From Arthrobacter sp. ISL-28 (lineage in GTDB: Bacteria; Actinomycetota; Actinomycetes; Actinomycetales; Micrococcaceae), in assembly GCF_018613875.1 (NCBI RefSeq), contig NZ_JAGGPJ010000002.1, positions 146,388-210,387 of the forward strand: a stretch of 64,000 nucleotides of DNA. The letters run 5' to 3'. Position numbers and translations under genes: made by a program. The notes under the pieces were generated by a model that did no database searches, was not told the DNA's origin, and saw nothing but the letters and a program-made list of their open reading frames with translations. Below are positions 17,506-28,662 of the stretch, in pieces. The first letter of the stretch is position 1, and every line of letters begins with the position of its first letter.

Positions 17506-18008
17506 AGGTGCTTCACTCCTTCGCTCTTGGTGTAGTACGTGGCATGCCGGTAGTCCTTGCCCTGCGGGGATTCGAAGAACGAACCCTTGGCGTCGGGGTC
17601 GCTGGCGGCGATGGCGTCGGCCGGGACAACCCAGATGGACACGCCCTCGTTGCGGCGGGTGTAGAGGTCGCGGGCATTGCGCAGGGCCATGGGGGCGTCC
17701 GGGGCGTGCAGGCTGCCCGCGTGGACGTGCGAGAGCCCCCGGCTGGACCGGACAAAGACCTCCCACAGCGGCCAAATGCTGCGATCGCTGGTTGAGCCTG
17801 TCGAAACCGCCGAAACCGGATATCCGCTGGTTGGGCTGGTCGAAACTGAAACCTCGGCCGCGGAGCTAGTCAGCACGGAGATTTCCTCACCGTTGCTGCT
17901 GGTTGAGCTTGCCGAAACCGAGTCCGGGCCTGCCGGGACCCGGGCTGCGGACCGTTCTCCCTCGCTGGCCGAACCTGCCGGGAACTCCGGGTTGCCGTGA
18001 GGGCTCAT
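17502..18008 (-). CDS. paaB: Phenylacetyl-CoA 1,2-epoxidase subunit PaaB with repeat-derived N-terminal extension
   Basis: Residues about 77-168 are a normal PaaB ([20 protein letters not shown] at the start, [26 protein letters not shown] at the end). PaaB proteins are usually about 95 residues; this one has about 75 extra N-terminal residues rich in Ser, Thr, Val and Ala. Three stretches ([25 protein letters not shown]) are encoded by copies of the dispersed GTTTCGACAGGCTCAACCAG-type repeat. No ATG, GTG or TTG lies near the conserved start, and the ATG at 18008 overlaps the paaA stop, so the extension is probably translated. PaaB is thought to bridge PaaAC assemblies. Confidence 0.9.
   Translation of the reverse strand: MSPHGNPEFPAGSASEGERSAARVPAGPDSVSASSTSSNGEEISVLTSSAAEVSVSTSPTSGYPVSAVSTGSTSDRSIWPLWEVFVRSSRGLSHVHAGSLHAPDAPMALRNARDLYTRRNEGVSIWVVPADAIAASDPDAKGSFFESPQGKDYRHATYYTKSEGVKHL
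17787..17919. repeat. Three in-frame copies of a dispersed repeat inside paaB
   Basis: Copies at 17787-17808, 17826-17847 and 17898-17919. On the coding (minus) strand they read GGTTTCGACAGGCTCAACCA, AGTTTCGACCAGCCCAACCA and GGTTTCGGCAAGCTCAACCA, each followed by GC. All are in the same reading frame and match intergenic copies near 13.9 and 14.76 kb. Confidence 0.85.
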
Positions 18009-19036
18009 GCTGCAAATTCCTTCTGTGCGTTTTTACGTGCCTGTTTTGCCGCATAAGCCGCGGCTGCTTCCCGAACCCAGGCGCCGTCGTCGTGCGCTTC
18101 CCGGCGGCGTTCCAGCCGCTGGGCGTTGCAGGGGCCGCGTCCGGCGAGGACTTCCTTGAACTCCTCCCAGTCCAGCGGGCCGTGCTCCCATTTCTTGGTC
18201 TCTTCGTTGAAACGGACTTCACTGTCCGGGAGGGTGAGGCCCAGAACCCGGACCTGCTCCACCATCATCCCGACGAAGCGGCTGCGCAGTTCGTCGTTGC
18301 TGAAGCGCTTGATGTTCCATGCCATGGACTGCTTGGAGTTGGGTGAATCGTCATCCGGCGGGCCGAACATCATCAGCGCCGGCGCGTACCAGCGGTTCAC
18401 GGCGTCCTGGGCCATCTGCTTCTGCGCGGGCGTTCCGTTGGAGAGTTCCAGCAGGATCTCGAAGCCCTGGCGCTGGTGGAAGGACTCTTCCTTGCAGATG
18501 CGGACCATCGCCCGGCCATAGGGGCCGTAGGACGCACGGCAGAGCGGCACCTGGTTGCAGATGGCGGCGCCGTCAACCAGCCAGCCGATCGCGCCCATGT
18601 CCGCCCAGGTGAGGGCCGGGTAGTTGAAGATTGAGGAGTAGCGGGCCTTGCCGGCGATGAGGTCGTCCATCATCTTGTCGCGCGACTGGCCGAGCGTCTC
18701 GGCGGCGGAGTAGAGGTACAGGCCATGGCCGGCCTCGTCCTGGACCTTGGCCATGAGGATGGCCTTGCGCTTCAGGCTCGGGGCGCGGGAAATCCAGTTG
18801 GCTTCCGGCTGCATGCCGATGATCTCGGAGTGCGCGTGCTGCGAAATCTGGCGCAGGAGGGTCTTTCGGTATGCCGCGGGCATCCAGTCCTTGGGCTCGA
18901 TCCGGGAATCCTCAGACATGACGCGGTCAAAGTACGCCTGCCCCTCCGCCTCAAGCTGTGCCGCCCGCTCCTGTTCTCCCTTCAACCCTTCGGGCGATAG
19001 TGCGTCAGGCACTGACTGCAGATTCTGCGCTGCCAT
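18005..19036 (-). CDS. paaA: Phenylacetyl-CoA 1,2-epoxidase catalytic subunit PaaA
   Basis: A 343-residue bacterial multicomponent monooxygenase with a di-iron ferritin-like fold; it epoxidises the ring of phenylacetyl-CoA. Iron ligands are recognisable in [18 protein letters not shown] (E, then ExxH-type region) and [17 protein letters not shown], with the ligand pattern Exxx[21 protein letters not shown] is the conserved substrate-side segment. ATG at 19036 with a weak upstream site. First gene of the leftward paa operon; paaB overlaps its stop. The C-terminus ([14 protein letters not shown]) is basic and helical. Confidence 0.95.
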   Translation of the reverse strand: MAAQNLQSVPDALSPEGLKGEQERAAQLEAEGQAYFDRVMSEDSRIEPKDWMPAAYRKTLLRQISQHAHSEIIGMQPEANWISRAPSLKRKAILMAKVQDEAGHGLYLYSAAETLGQSRDKMMDDLIAGKARYSSIFNYPALTWADMGAIGWLVDGAAICNQVPLCRASYGPYGRAMVRICKEESFHQRQGFEILLELSNGTPAQKQMAQDAVNRWYAPALMMFGPPDDDSPNSKQSMAWNIKRFSNDELRSRFVGMMVEQVRVLGLTLPDSEVRFNEETKKWEHGPLDWEEFKEVLAGRGPCNAQRLERRREAHDDGAWVREAAAAYAAKQARKNAQKEFAA

Positions 19037-19077
19037 GGTTGCTCCTATGCATTCACGTGCGTACTTGGAAATTATTT

Positions 19078-19091
19078 ACCGACCGTTCGTT
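19078..19091. promoter_or_regulatory. Candidate PaaR-type (TetR) operator upstream of paaA
   Basis: ACCGACCGTTCGTT, about 42 bp upstream of the paaA start, fits the ACCG-NN-CG-NN-CGGT core I recall for actinobacterial PaaR sites with one mismatch. No paaR gene is in the window. Recall-based, not searched. Confidence 0.5.
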
Positions 19092-19237
19092 CAGGATATG
19101 CGGAAGCCGTGATGGGCGTCAAGCACGAGGCGCAGCTGCGGGGCGTTGTTTCTCGGGATCGCTCCCCACGACGATAGGCTTCTCTGTGGGGTCCTTGGCC
19201 CGCCCGAAAACAGGCCACACAAACCTTGGGGAAAGCC

Positions 19238-19966
19238 GTGGGTGGACTGTTGGCACCGGTCAAACTGTCAGGGCCGGGGCGCGGGACACTGGCGGTCCTC
19301 CTGTGGGCTTCAGTTGCCGGGCTGCTTATCGCGGTCGTCTCCACCGGGTTCGAGATCTATAGCATCTGGCAGGGCGAGGCTTCGATGTCCGTCAACGTGG
19401 CAAACAGCTACTTCCCCGAGTTGGCCGAGGATAATCCCCGCGTGCTGTCAGGCTCGTATGAGACGGCCTGGCTCACGGTTGAGGGCATGCCTGCCGCTGC
19501 CAGATGTCTGCTGTCGGCGGCGGTTGTGATGAGGCACCTTGTGGTGGTGGCCGTTTGTGCTGCCATGGCCCTTGTCTGCCGCCGCATCCTCCAATACCGG
19601 CCCTTCGCCAAATCCAGCGCGATTGCCCTTGCAGTAGTGGGCGCCGTATTTGTCGCCACAGCCGTGCTTCCGGGCATGTTTGAGTCAGTGGCAACCATCA
19701 TTTCCGCCGAGTCTCTCGGCTTGCCTGGTCCGGACCAGATCGAGACGAGGGAAGTGGTGGACGTCCCCATGCCGCCTATCGACGTACCGCTGGTCGCATT
19801 GGGCCTGTTCTTCGGCATGATCGCAACCTCCCTGCAGATGGGCGGACGGATGTTCCGGGATCCACCTTCGCCGGCGGCAACCCTGCCGTACGGCCCCGAG
19901 GGCATGGTCTTCCCTAGCCACAGCAACTTTTCAGGCCGCAATGTGGCAGGGATGTCCGCTACTTGA
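19238..19966 (+). CDS. Hypothetical four-helix membrane protein
   Basis: About 242 residues from the GTG at 19238, which has GGGGAAAG 2-9 bases upstream; a TTG at 19226 is also open. Four hydrophobic segments (about 13-40, 90-120, 130-155 and 185-205). The layout of an N-terminal helix, an extracellular loop, then three helices resembles DUF2975-type proteins but I see no firm motif. The C-terminal tail (PPSPAATLPYGPEGM...) is soluble. It is convergent with rmlCD and the two stop regions overlap by 8 bp. Function unknown. Confidence 0.65.
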   Translation: MGGLLAPVKLSGPGRGTLAVLLWASVAGLLIAVVSTGFEIYSIWQGEASMSVNVANSYFPELAEDNPRVLSGSYETAWLTVEGMPAAARCLLSAAVVMRHLVVVAVCAAMALVCRRILQYRPFAKSSAIALAVVGAVFVATAVLPGMFESVATIISAESLGLPGPDQIETREVVDVPMPPIDVPLVALGLFFGMIATSLQMGGRMFRDPPSPAATLPYGPEGMVFPSHSNFSGRNVAGMSAT

Positions 19967-21365
19967 GATAGTCCTCCAAGGCGTCCGCCACTAGGCGGGG
20001 AGTGAATCCTGCGGCGCGGATCTTTTTCAGATCGAGTGCGCTGTTCATCGGCCTCGGAGCTGCCGCCTTATCCTTGAAGTACTCCGCGGTGCTGACGCCT
20101 GTTACTTCATTCCTTGAGGAACCTACAAGCTCGTATACGTCGGCGGCGATGTCTGCCCACGACTGTGGCACGCCGTCATTGCTGAGGTTGTAGGTACCGT
20201 ATGGAGCCTTTGACTCGAGCAGGTGCACAAGGCCGGCCGCAATGTCCTTGGCGAAGCTAAGACGCCCAACCTGGTCATTGACCACGGAAGGATTAATGCC
20301 CCGCTGCGCCAGGGTCTGCATGGTGCGGACGAAGTTATTTCCCGCACCAATCACCCAACTGGTTCGCACGATATAGTGCCTCCGCACCACGCTAACCACT
20401 GCGTCTCCTGCGGCCTTGGTCTGACCGTAGACGCCCAGCGGACTAAACAATTCGTTTTCGTCGTGTATGTCACGTGTACCGTCGAAGACGTAGTCCGACG
20501 ACACGTGAACGAGGGTCAGGTCATGCTCCACTGCTACACGAGCCAACCGCGCCACAGCAGTGACGTTGACCTCCCAGGCGGCTGCCCGGCCTTCGGGAGT
20601 TTCCGCGGCGTCTACAGCCGTATAGGCGGCAGCGTTAATGATGGTGCTGTAGTTTTTCCAGTTCCTGCTGCTAAACGCCGCATCGCTGGACAAATCGAAC
20701 TCCCCCCGTCCAGCAAACTCGACGGAAGTGTCCCCTTCGTAAAGCGCACGGAGGGCCTTACCGAGCTGTCCGTCGGCTCCGAGCACGAACGTCTTCCTGG
20801 GTGCCATCGGGACAACCTCACCCAGCTGCGGATGAGCTTTGTCCTTGTCCGACAGCTCTGCCTCGTCCAGGGGAATCGGCCAGGGGATTGCGACGGTTTC
20901 GTCGGCCAGGTTCAGGAATGTGTACTGCTCCTGGGCGTCGGCGGACCAGTGGTCGTTCACGAGGTACGTGTACGCCGTATTGTCCTCAAGTGTTTGGAAC
21001 GCGTTGCCCACTCCCCGCGGGATGAAAATGGCCTGACTGGCATCCAGTTCGGCAGTAAATACAGCCCCAAAGGACGGCCCTTCGCGCAGATCCACCCAGG
21101 CACCGAAGATCCTGCCCGTGGCGACAGAGATGAACTTATCCCAAGGCTCGGCGTGGATGCCACGGGTTGTCCCGGCTCTTTCATTGAAGGAGATGTTGTT
21201 TTGGACGGGCCGGAAGTCCAGCAAGCCTAGCCCGATCATTTTCTCGCGCTGCCAGTTCTCCTTGAACCAACCCCGATTGTCGCCATGCACGGGAAGGTCG
21301 TAGAGCACCACGCCAGGGATAGGTGTCCCGCGGGAGCTGAGCTGCTTCGAGAATTCGATTGTCAT
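19959..21365 (-). CDS. Fused dTDP-4-dehydrorhamnose 3,5-epimerase and reductase (RmlC-RmlD)
   Basis: A 468-residue fusion catalysing the last two steps of dTDP-L-rhamnose synthesis. Residues about 1-190 are the RmlC cupin: TTRGIHAEPWDKFI carries the catalytic histidine and GRIFGAWVDLREGPSFG the substrate site. Residues about 192-468 are the RmlD SDR domain: FVLGADGQLGKAL (NADPH loop), VHVSSDYVFDGT, and SPLGVYGQTKAAGD with the YxxxK pair. Fused RmlC-RmlD proteins are known in some actinobacteria, so this is uncommon rather than new. Starts 3 bp after rmlB in the same direction. Confidence 0.93.
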   Translation of the reverse strand: MTIEFSKQLSSRGTPIPGVVLYDLPVHGDNRGWFKENWQREKMIGLGLLDFRPVQNNISFNERAGTTRGIHAEPWDKFISVATGRIFGAWVDLREGPSFGAVFTAELDASQAIFIPRGVGNAFQTLEDNTAYTYLVNDHWSADAQEQYTFLNLADETVAIPWPIPLDEAELSDKDKAHPQLGEVVPMAPRKTFVLGADGQLGKALRALYEGDTSVEFAGRGEFDLSSDAAFSSRNWKNYSTIINAAAYTAVDAAETPEGRAAAWEVNVTAVARLARVAVEHDLTLVHVSSDYVFDGTRDIHDENELFSPLGVYGQTKAAGDAVVSVVRRHYIVRTSWVIGAGNNFVRTMQTLAQRGINPSVVNDQVGRLSFAKDIAAGLVHLLESKAPYGTYNLSNDGVPQSWADIAADVYELVGSSRNEVTGVSTAEYFKDKAAAPRPMNSALDLKKIRAAGFTPRLVADALEDYLK

Positions 21366-21368
21366 GCC

Positions 21369-23340
<1,972 letters not shown>

Positions 23341-23506
23341 TTGGGCAGGTAAGGCGGCAGACGATCGAGTCTGCGTGCAGGTAGGAGAGTTCGGCCACTT
23401 TACTTCTGTCGGGCTTCGAACGAGACAGCTTCAGAAGCCTTGTTCCGGCAGACGACATCGGCATGAACGTTCTGACGCTCCACGATGCTTGGGTAATCGC
23501 ATACAT

Positions 23507-23528
23507 GGCTCCCTGACCGCCGGGAGCC
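23507..23528. terminator. Weak hairpin between rmlA and the first secreted paralog
   Basis: GGCTCCC (23507-23513) pairs with GGGAGCC (23522-23528), loop of 8, no T-run. The 282-bp gap 23341-23622 between these convergent genes holds nothing else I can support; a second short hairpin GGGACC/GGTCCC lies at about 23588-23602. Confidence 0.35.
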
Positions 23529-23622
23529 GACCTTGAACGGTGCCGTGTCGCTGGAACTAAAGGACCGACGTCGTGCTCTCCCGGACCGGGACCAGCGGTC
23601 CCTCAACTGGCGCTGTCGGCTC

Positions 23623-25905
23623 CTACCGGAAGATGTTGTACGGCCCCCACCCGCTGCCCTCCATGGTGCGGGTCCCCCAGGTCCCATTCAGGATGGGGTA
23701 GTAGGCGAGCCTGCCGTCGGTGAACCGGCCCATCAACCCGTAGCTGCCGGGGCCTTGGTAGCCTTCGAGTTTGGTGATGCTGTTGATGCTGTTCCAGCCA
23801 CTGCCGATAACAGGACGCGTGCCCGGCTGGAAACTTCCGGCGCCGGTCGAGCGGTACAGCACCAGGCTGCCGTCGCTGCGTTTGGCTAGGATGTCCTGGG
23901 CGCTGTCTCGGTTGTAGTCGGCCATGGTGAGGTACAGCCCGTTCCAGCCGGTACCGATCTTGGTACGGCTTCCGAAGATCGTTCCGGTGGTGTGGGGATA
24001 GTGCCAGAGAGTACCGGCGGCATCATACGCCACCACGCTGGGGTACGTGTCAGCCTTACGCCAGCGGCCCACGGTCACGTGGAAGTTGCTCCAGCCCGAG
24101 CCGATGGTCTGTCCTGCGGCCAGGCCTCCCGCTGCCACTCCTTGGTAATAGCTCATGCGGCCGTCTTTCCATTGGGCGATCACGTCAAACACGCCGTCCT
24201 GGTTCCAGTCGGTGACGAATCCGTTCTTCAGCCCGCTCCAGCCGGCGCCGATCTTAACGGGCGGCTGCAAGCCGCCGTTGCCGTCGGCTGGGTAGTTCCA
24301 GAGCACCCCGTCGGGTCCTGCGGCCACAATGTCAGCCGGCCCACTGATGGAGGGGGTGGCGCCCGGGTCGACCGTGATCGTCGTCGTGCTCGACGTCGAG
24401 CCTGCTTCGTTGGCGGCGGTCAGCGTCGCCGTGTACGTCCCGGCCGCGGTGTAGGTGTGAGACGGGTTCTGGGCGGTTGCAGTCGCACCGTCCCCGAAAT
24501 CCCAGGCCCACGACCTCGTATCTCCCATGGAGGTGTCCGTGAAGTTAACCGTCAGGGGGGCCCTGCCGGCCGTCGGTGTCGCAGTAAATGAAGCGGCCGG
24601 CGGAGTGCCGATGCTCCGGTCCGAGAACCAGTAGCGCTTGGCGACGTGGTCGGTGGACATGACGACGATCCCGGTCGCGGCGTTCACGCTCTGCTTGGTG
24701 CTGGTCACGTTGTTCATGTTCGCCGAGTTTGCGTCTTCGATGACGACGGTGCCGCGACCGGTCCCGAAGACCGGGTTGTCCATGGACGCGGTCTTTTCGT
24801 AGATGCTGCCGGCCACGCCGTCGAAGGCGCAGCCGCTGACGGAGGTCGAGGGCGCGGTGTGGAACGCGCGGACCAGGTTGTTCGCGGTATCGAGCATGAT
24901 CTGCGGACGCGTCACGCAATCACCGGTCCGGGCAATCGTGGTCTGTTCAAAGACACCGGTGCCCGGTTTGAACACCACCAGCACCTCCTGGGGCAAATCC
25001 GGGTTCGTCGAGGCGGAACTGTGGCCGGTCTTCACCACGGCGTAGACCCGGCCGCTGGCGTCGGCCTGCAGCGCCTTGATGTTCAGGTGGTCATCGACCA
25101 GCCGACTGCCGCGGATGGCTTCCCGGTGCCGCCATGACGACGCGGCCCTGGGATCGTCGCCGTCGGTGTGGGTCGACCAGTACGCGGACCCGGTGGCCTG
25201 GTCGGTCCACATGATCCCGATTTCATCGCCTTTGAAGGCGACGATGGCCGAGAGGTCATCGGGCATCGGGTTCGGGTCCGCCGCCCCCGGCACCACGAAC
25301 GGTTCCCCCCACCCGGTGCCGCCGGGCAGGGAGCTGTTGACGAAGACGGTGCTGGTGGTGCCGGAGGCCTGGGTCCAGGTGGCCCAGATTGCGTCGGTGG
25401 AGTCCTGGGCGATGGTCAGGGACTCGCTGCTATTGTTCGAGATGGTTTCGGGGAACCCGCTGTCCAGCGTGTAAGTCCCGGCCGAGTAGCTGTAGCGGTA
25501 CAACAGGGCCTGCTGTCCGGCCCCGGAATCGCCTGCAGTCACAACGTTGGACGCAATGTACAGGTGGATGCCGTCCCACAACGTGTCGGACGATGTAGTG
25601 CCCCGGCTGTCGCTCCGGCCCCCCGTGTCAACCCACGTGGCTGTACCCCGGTCCAGGCGGTAGATGGACCATCCGCTGCCGGTCTTCCACATGTTCGCCC
25701 ACCAGGAACCGTCATTCCACCACAGCTTGCTCTGCGGCTTGTCCGCCGTCGGCGGGTTGCTCACCCCCGAATACGTAATGCTCGGGGTACCGACAGTGGC
25801 CGCCTGGGCGCTGGTGGAGGTACCCACCAGGCCTCCCGCGACGGCGAGGGACAGGACGACCAGTTGGCTCAGCCGGCGGAGGCTCTTCTTCATCGTGATC
25901 AGCAT
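23623..25905 (-). CDS. Secreted PKD/tachylectin-like propeller protein, tandem paralog 1
   Basis: 760 residues, exported. Signal peptide (KKSLRRLSQLVVLSLAVAGG, cut near AQA-AT at about 35). Residues 36-435: a conserved region with WWNDGSWWANMWKTGSGWSI and repeated short Trp/Asp motifs, probably a beta-propeller. About 436-519: PKD domain (RAPLTVNFTDTS, WAWDFGDGATATAQNPSHTY). About 520-760: five repeats of about 49 residues each ending in a GxGW motif, with FG-GAP-like DWNQDGVFDVIAQW. Five such repeats recall tachylectin-2-type five-bladed sugar-binding propellers. No catalytic motif is visible. Last of four leftward tandem copies, each with its own promoter-like element. Confidence 0.85.
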   Translation of the reverse strand: MLITMKKSLRRLSQLVVLSLAVAGGLVGTSTSAQAATVGTPSITYSGVSNPPTADKPQSKLWWNDGSWWANMWKTGSGWSIYRLDRGTATWVDTGGRSDSRGTTSSDTLWDGIHLYIASNVVTAGDSGAGQQALLYRYSYSAGTYTLDSGFPETISNNSSESLTIAQDSTDAIWATWTQASGTTSTVFVNSSLPGGTGWGEPFVVPGAADPNPMPDDLSAIVAFKGDEIGIMWTDQATGSAYWSTHTDGDDPRAASSWRHREAIRGSRLVDDHLNIKALQADASGRVYAVVKTGHSSASTNPDLPQEVLVVFKPGTGVFEQTTIARTGDCVTRPQIMLDTANNLVRAFHTAPSTSVSGCAFDGVAGSIYEKTASMDNPVFGTGRGTVVIEDANSANMNNVTSTKQSVNAATGIVVMSTDHVAKRYWFSDRSIGTPPAASFTATPTAGRAPLTVNFTDTSMGDTRSWAWDFGDGATATAQNPSHTYTAAGTYTATLTAANEAGSTSSTTTITVDPGATPSISGPADIVAAGPDGVLWNYPADGNGGLQPPVKIGAGWSGLKNGFVTDWNQDGVFDVIAQWKDGRMSYYQGVAAGGLAAGQTIGSGWSNFHVTVGRWRKADTYPSVVAYDAAGTLWHYPHTTGTIFGSRTKIGTGWNGLYLTMADYNRDSAQDILAKRSDGSLVLYRSTGAGSFQPGTRPVIGSGWNSINSITKLEGYQGPGSYGLMGRFTDGRLAYYPILNGTWGTRTMEGSGWGPYNIFR

Positions 25906-25935
25906 TTCACTTGGGCGGGGAAAGTCTCTTCAGCC

Positions 25936-26045
25936 GGATCGGGCAGCGTCCGATCCAGGATCAACGAGGGCCCCATCCGCGGGCCCACGGGAACTGCGAT
26001 GGCAATTTATCGTGCATCCGCAACGTTCTGAAAACCTTGGAGAAA
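25936..26045 (-). promoter_or_regulatory. Promoter-like element and leader hairpin of paralog 1
   Basis: Read leftward: GGTTTT (26036-26031), exactly 16 bases, then CACGAT (26014-26009). In the leader a stem GGATCGG/CCGATCC (25936-25942 with 25950-25956) follows, about 30 bases before the start codon. The same order recurs upstream of paralogs 2-4. Confidence 0.55.
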
Positions 26046-26075
26046 CTACTGCCGCACGGGAATTTCCCCCGGTTT

Positions 26076-26150
26076 TGGGGGCTTGCCGGGGCCGAAAACC
26101 GGCCAGCTGCAGGCATCTTCGCCCTCAGCCCCTCCCCCGGCTGGCGCCCG
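26076..26150 (-). repeat. Fragment homologous to the 3' end of the SGNH hydrolase genes
   Basis: Between the stop of paralog 2 and the start of paralog 1, the minus strand closely matches the SGNH gene segment coding GLRAKRPAAGRVFGPG (near 33940-34010). Here it would read GLRAKMPAAGRFSAP with no gene around it. A diverged half of the terminator seen at 33776-33824 lies just beyond (about 26047-26080). Confidence 0.6.
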
Positions 26151-26154
26151 ATGC

Positions 26155-28461
26155 CTACCGGAAGATGTTGTAGGGCCCCCACCCGCTGCCCTCCATGGTG
26201 CGGGTCCCCCAGGTTCCATTCAGGATGGGATAATAGGCGAGCCTGCCGTCAGTGAACCGGCCCATCAGCCCGTAGCTGCCGGGGCCTTGGTAGCCTTCGA
26301 GTTTGGTGATGCTGTTGATGCTGTTCCAGCCGTTACCGATAACAGGACGCGTGCCCGGCTGGAAACTTCCGGCGCCGGTTGAGCGGTACAGCACCAGGCT
26401 GCCGTCGCTGCGTTTGGCCAGGATGTCCTGGGCACCGTCCTGATCGTAATCAGCCATCGTGGTGTACAGCCCGCTCCAGCCGGTACCGATCTTGGCACGG
26501 CTTCCGAACGTTGTTCCGGTGGTATGGGGATAGTGCCAGAGGGTACCCGCGGCGTCATACGCCACCACGCTGGGGTACTCGTCAGCCTTACGCCAGCGGC
26601 CCACGGTCACCTGGAAGTTGCTCCAGCCCGAGCCGATGGTCTCTCCTGCGGCCAGGCCTCCCGCTGCCACTCCTTCGTAATAGCTCATGCGGCCGTCTGT
26701 CCATTGGGCGATCACGTCAAACACGCCATCCTGGTTCCAGTCGGTGACGAATCCGTTCTTCAGCCCGCTCCAGCCGGAGCCGATCTTAACCCGGGGCTGC
26801 AATCCGCCGTTGCCGTCGGCTGGGTAGTTCCAGAGCACCCCGTCGGGTCCTGCGGCCACGATGTCGGCCGGTCCTCTGATGGAGGGGGCACCGCCGGCCG
26901 GGTCGACAGTGATCGTCATGGTTCTCGAGTTAGAACCGGCCTCGTTGGTGGCGGTCAGCTGCACCGTGTAGATCCCGGCCGCGGTGTAGGTGTGGGACGG
27001 GTTCTGTTCGGTTGAGGTGCCGCCGTCCCCGAAGTCCCACGCCCACGACCATGGAAAACCGGTCGAGGTATCGGTGAAGCTCACCGTCAGGGGCGCCTTG
27101 CCCGACGTGGGCGAGGCCGTGAAGGACGGCGCTGGGGGGGTCGGATCTGCCGGGGGCGCCATGCCGAGTCTGCGTTCCCCGAACCAGTAACGTTTGGCCA
27201 CGTGGTCGCTGGCCATGACGACCAGCCCGGTCGCAGCGTTCACGCTCTGCTTGGTGCTGGTCACATCGTTCATGTTGGCCGAATTGGCGTCTTCGATAAT
27301 CGGGGTGCCGCGGCCGCTCCCGAAGACGGGGTTGTTTATCGGGGCGGTCTTTTCATAGATGCTGCCAGCCACCCCGGCGAAAGCGCAGCCGCTGACCGAG
27401 GTCGAGGGCGCCGTGAAGAAGGCGCGAACCAGGTTATTGGTGGTATCGAGCATGATCTGCGGGCGGCTAACACAATCACCGGTCCTGGCGATCGTGGTCT
27501 GCTCAAAGGAACCCGTGCCGGGCTTGAACACCACCAGCACCAACTGGGCCAGATTCGGATCGGACGAGCCATCGTCGAGACTGGTCTTCACCGCGGCATA
27601 GACCCGGCCGCTGGGATCGGCCTGTAGCGTCTTGATGTTCAGATGGTCATCGACCTGGTTGTCTCCCGTGATGGCTTCCCTCACCTTCCACGACGAGGCC
27701 GCCTCTGGCTCCGCGCCGTCCATGTGACTGGCCCAGTACGCCGTTCCGGTGGCCTGGTCGGTCCACATAACCCCGATTTCGTCGCCTTTGAAGGCGACGA
27801 TGGCCGAGAGGTCGTCCGGCGTCGGATTCGGATCCACCGCCCCTGGTACGACGAACGGCGTCCCCCACCCGGTCCCGCCGGGGTCGGAGCTATTGACGAA
27901 GACAGTGCTGGTGCTGCCGGAGACTTGCGTCCACGTGGCCCAGATAACCCCCGTGGAATCCTTGGCGATGGTCAGCGACTCGCTGCTGTTGTTCGAAATT
28001 GTGGCAGGAAAACCAGTGTCCAGCGTGTACTTCCCGGCCGAATAGCTGTAGCGGTACAACCGGGCCTGCTGCCCGGACACAGAACTCCCCGCAGCCACGA
28101 CGTTGGAGGCGATGTACAGGTGCGTGCCATCCCAGAGCGTGTCGGAAGAGGCAGTGCCGCGGCTGTCGCTCCGGACCCCGGTGTCCACCCAGGTGGCCGT
28201 GGCCCGGTTCAGGCGGTAGATGCTCCATCCGCTGCCGGTCTTCCACATGTTTGCCCACCAGGAACCGTCATTCCACCACAGCTTGCTCTGCGGTTTATCT
28301 GCCGTCGGAGGGTTGCTGACCCCCGAATAGGTGATGCTGGGGGTACCGACCGTGTCCGCCTGGGCGGCGGTGGAGATACCCACCAGGGCCCCCGCGACGA
28401 CGACGGACAGGACGACCAGTTGGCTCAGCCGGCGGAAGGTCTTCTCCATCTTGATCAGCAT
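26155..28461 (-). CDS. Secreted PKD/tachylectin-like propeller protein, tandem paralog 2
   Basis: 768 residues with the same plan as its neighbours: signal peptide to about residue 35 (cut near AQA-DT), propeller-like region, PKD domain (KAPLTVSFTDTS, WAWDFGDGGTSTEQNPSHTY) and five GxGW repeats ending GPYNIFR. A proline-rich spacer (PPADPTPPAPSF) precedes the PKD domain. The linker after PKD is DPAGGAPSIRG, unlike the other copies. Long blocks are identical to paralog 3 (for example residues around NSSESLTI and NSSDPGGTGWGTPF). Expected outside the cell; ligand unknown, sugar binding is an inference from the repeat type. Confidence 0.85.
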   Translation of the reverse strand: MLIKMEKTFRRLSQLVVLSVVVAGALVGISTAAQADTVGTPSITYSGVSNPPTADKPQSKLWWNDGSWWANMWKTGSGWSIYRLNRATATWVDTGVRSDSRGTASSDTLWDGTHLYIASNVVAAGSSVSGQQARLYRYSYSAGKYTLDTGFPATISNNSSESLTIAKDSTGVIWATWTQVSGSTSTVFVNSSDPGGTGWGTPFVVPGAVDPNPTPDDLSAIVAFKGDEIGVMWTDQATGTAYWASHMDGAEPEAASSWKVREAITGDNQVDDHLNIKTLQADPSGRVYAAVKTSLDDGSSDPNLAQLVLVVFKPGTGSFEQTTIARTGDCVSRPQIMLDTTNNLVRAFFTAPSTSVSGCAFAGVAGSIYEKTAPINNPVFGSGRGTPIIEDANSANMNDVTSTKQSVNAATGLVVMASDHVAKRYWFGERRLGMAPPADPTPPAPSFTASPTSGKAPLTVSFTDTSTGFPWSWAWDFGDGGTSTEQNPSHTYTAAGIYTVQLTATNEAGSNSRTMTITVDPAGGAPSIRGPADIVAAGPDGVLWNYPADGNGGLQPRVKIGSGWSGLKNGFVTDWNQDGVFDVIAQWTDGRMSYYEGVAAGGLAAGETIGSGWSNFQVTVGRWRKADEYPSVVAYDAAGTLWHYPHTTGTTFGSRAKIGTGWSGLYTTMADYDQDGAQDILAKRSDGSLVLYRSTGAGSFQPGTRPVIGNGWNSINSITKLEGYQGPGSYGLMGRFTDGRLAYYPILNGTWGTRTMEGSGWGPYNIFR

Positions 28462-28490
28462 TTCAGTTCGGCGGTGAGAGTCTCTTCATC

Positions 28491-28601
28491 CGGATAGGGC
28501 GGCACCCGATCCGGGATAAGCGAAGGCCCCATCCACCTCATGGCCGGGCCGACGTGAACTGCGATGGAAGTTCATGGTACACCGGCAAACTCTTGATAAC
28601 C
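28491..28601 (-). promoter_or_regulatory. Promoter-like element and leader hairpin of paralog 2
   Basis: Read leftward: GGTTAT (28601-28596), 16 bases, TACCAT (28579-28574). The leader stem CCGGAT-GGG/CCCGATCCGG begins at 28491, with one mismatch. The spacer 28462-28662 lacks most of the SGNH-derived fragment found in spacers 1 and 3; only about 25 bases of it remain (about 28630-28660). Confidence 0.5.
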
Positions 28602-28662
28602 TTCGAGAAATACTGCTGCACGGGAATGCCCCACCCCCTCCCCGGCTGGCGCCCGATGCTCC

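Noticed and set aside
25906..26154. Leader sequences of the secreted paralogs as a known riboswitch
   Set aside because: The conserved stem does not match any riboswitch core I can recall (c-di-AMP, cobalamin, TPP); conservation may come only from duplication.
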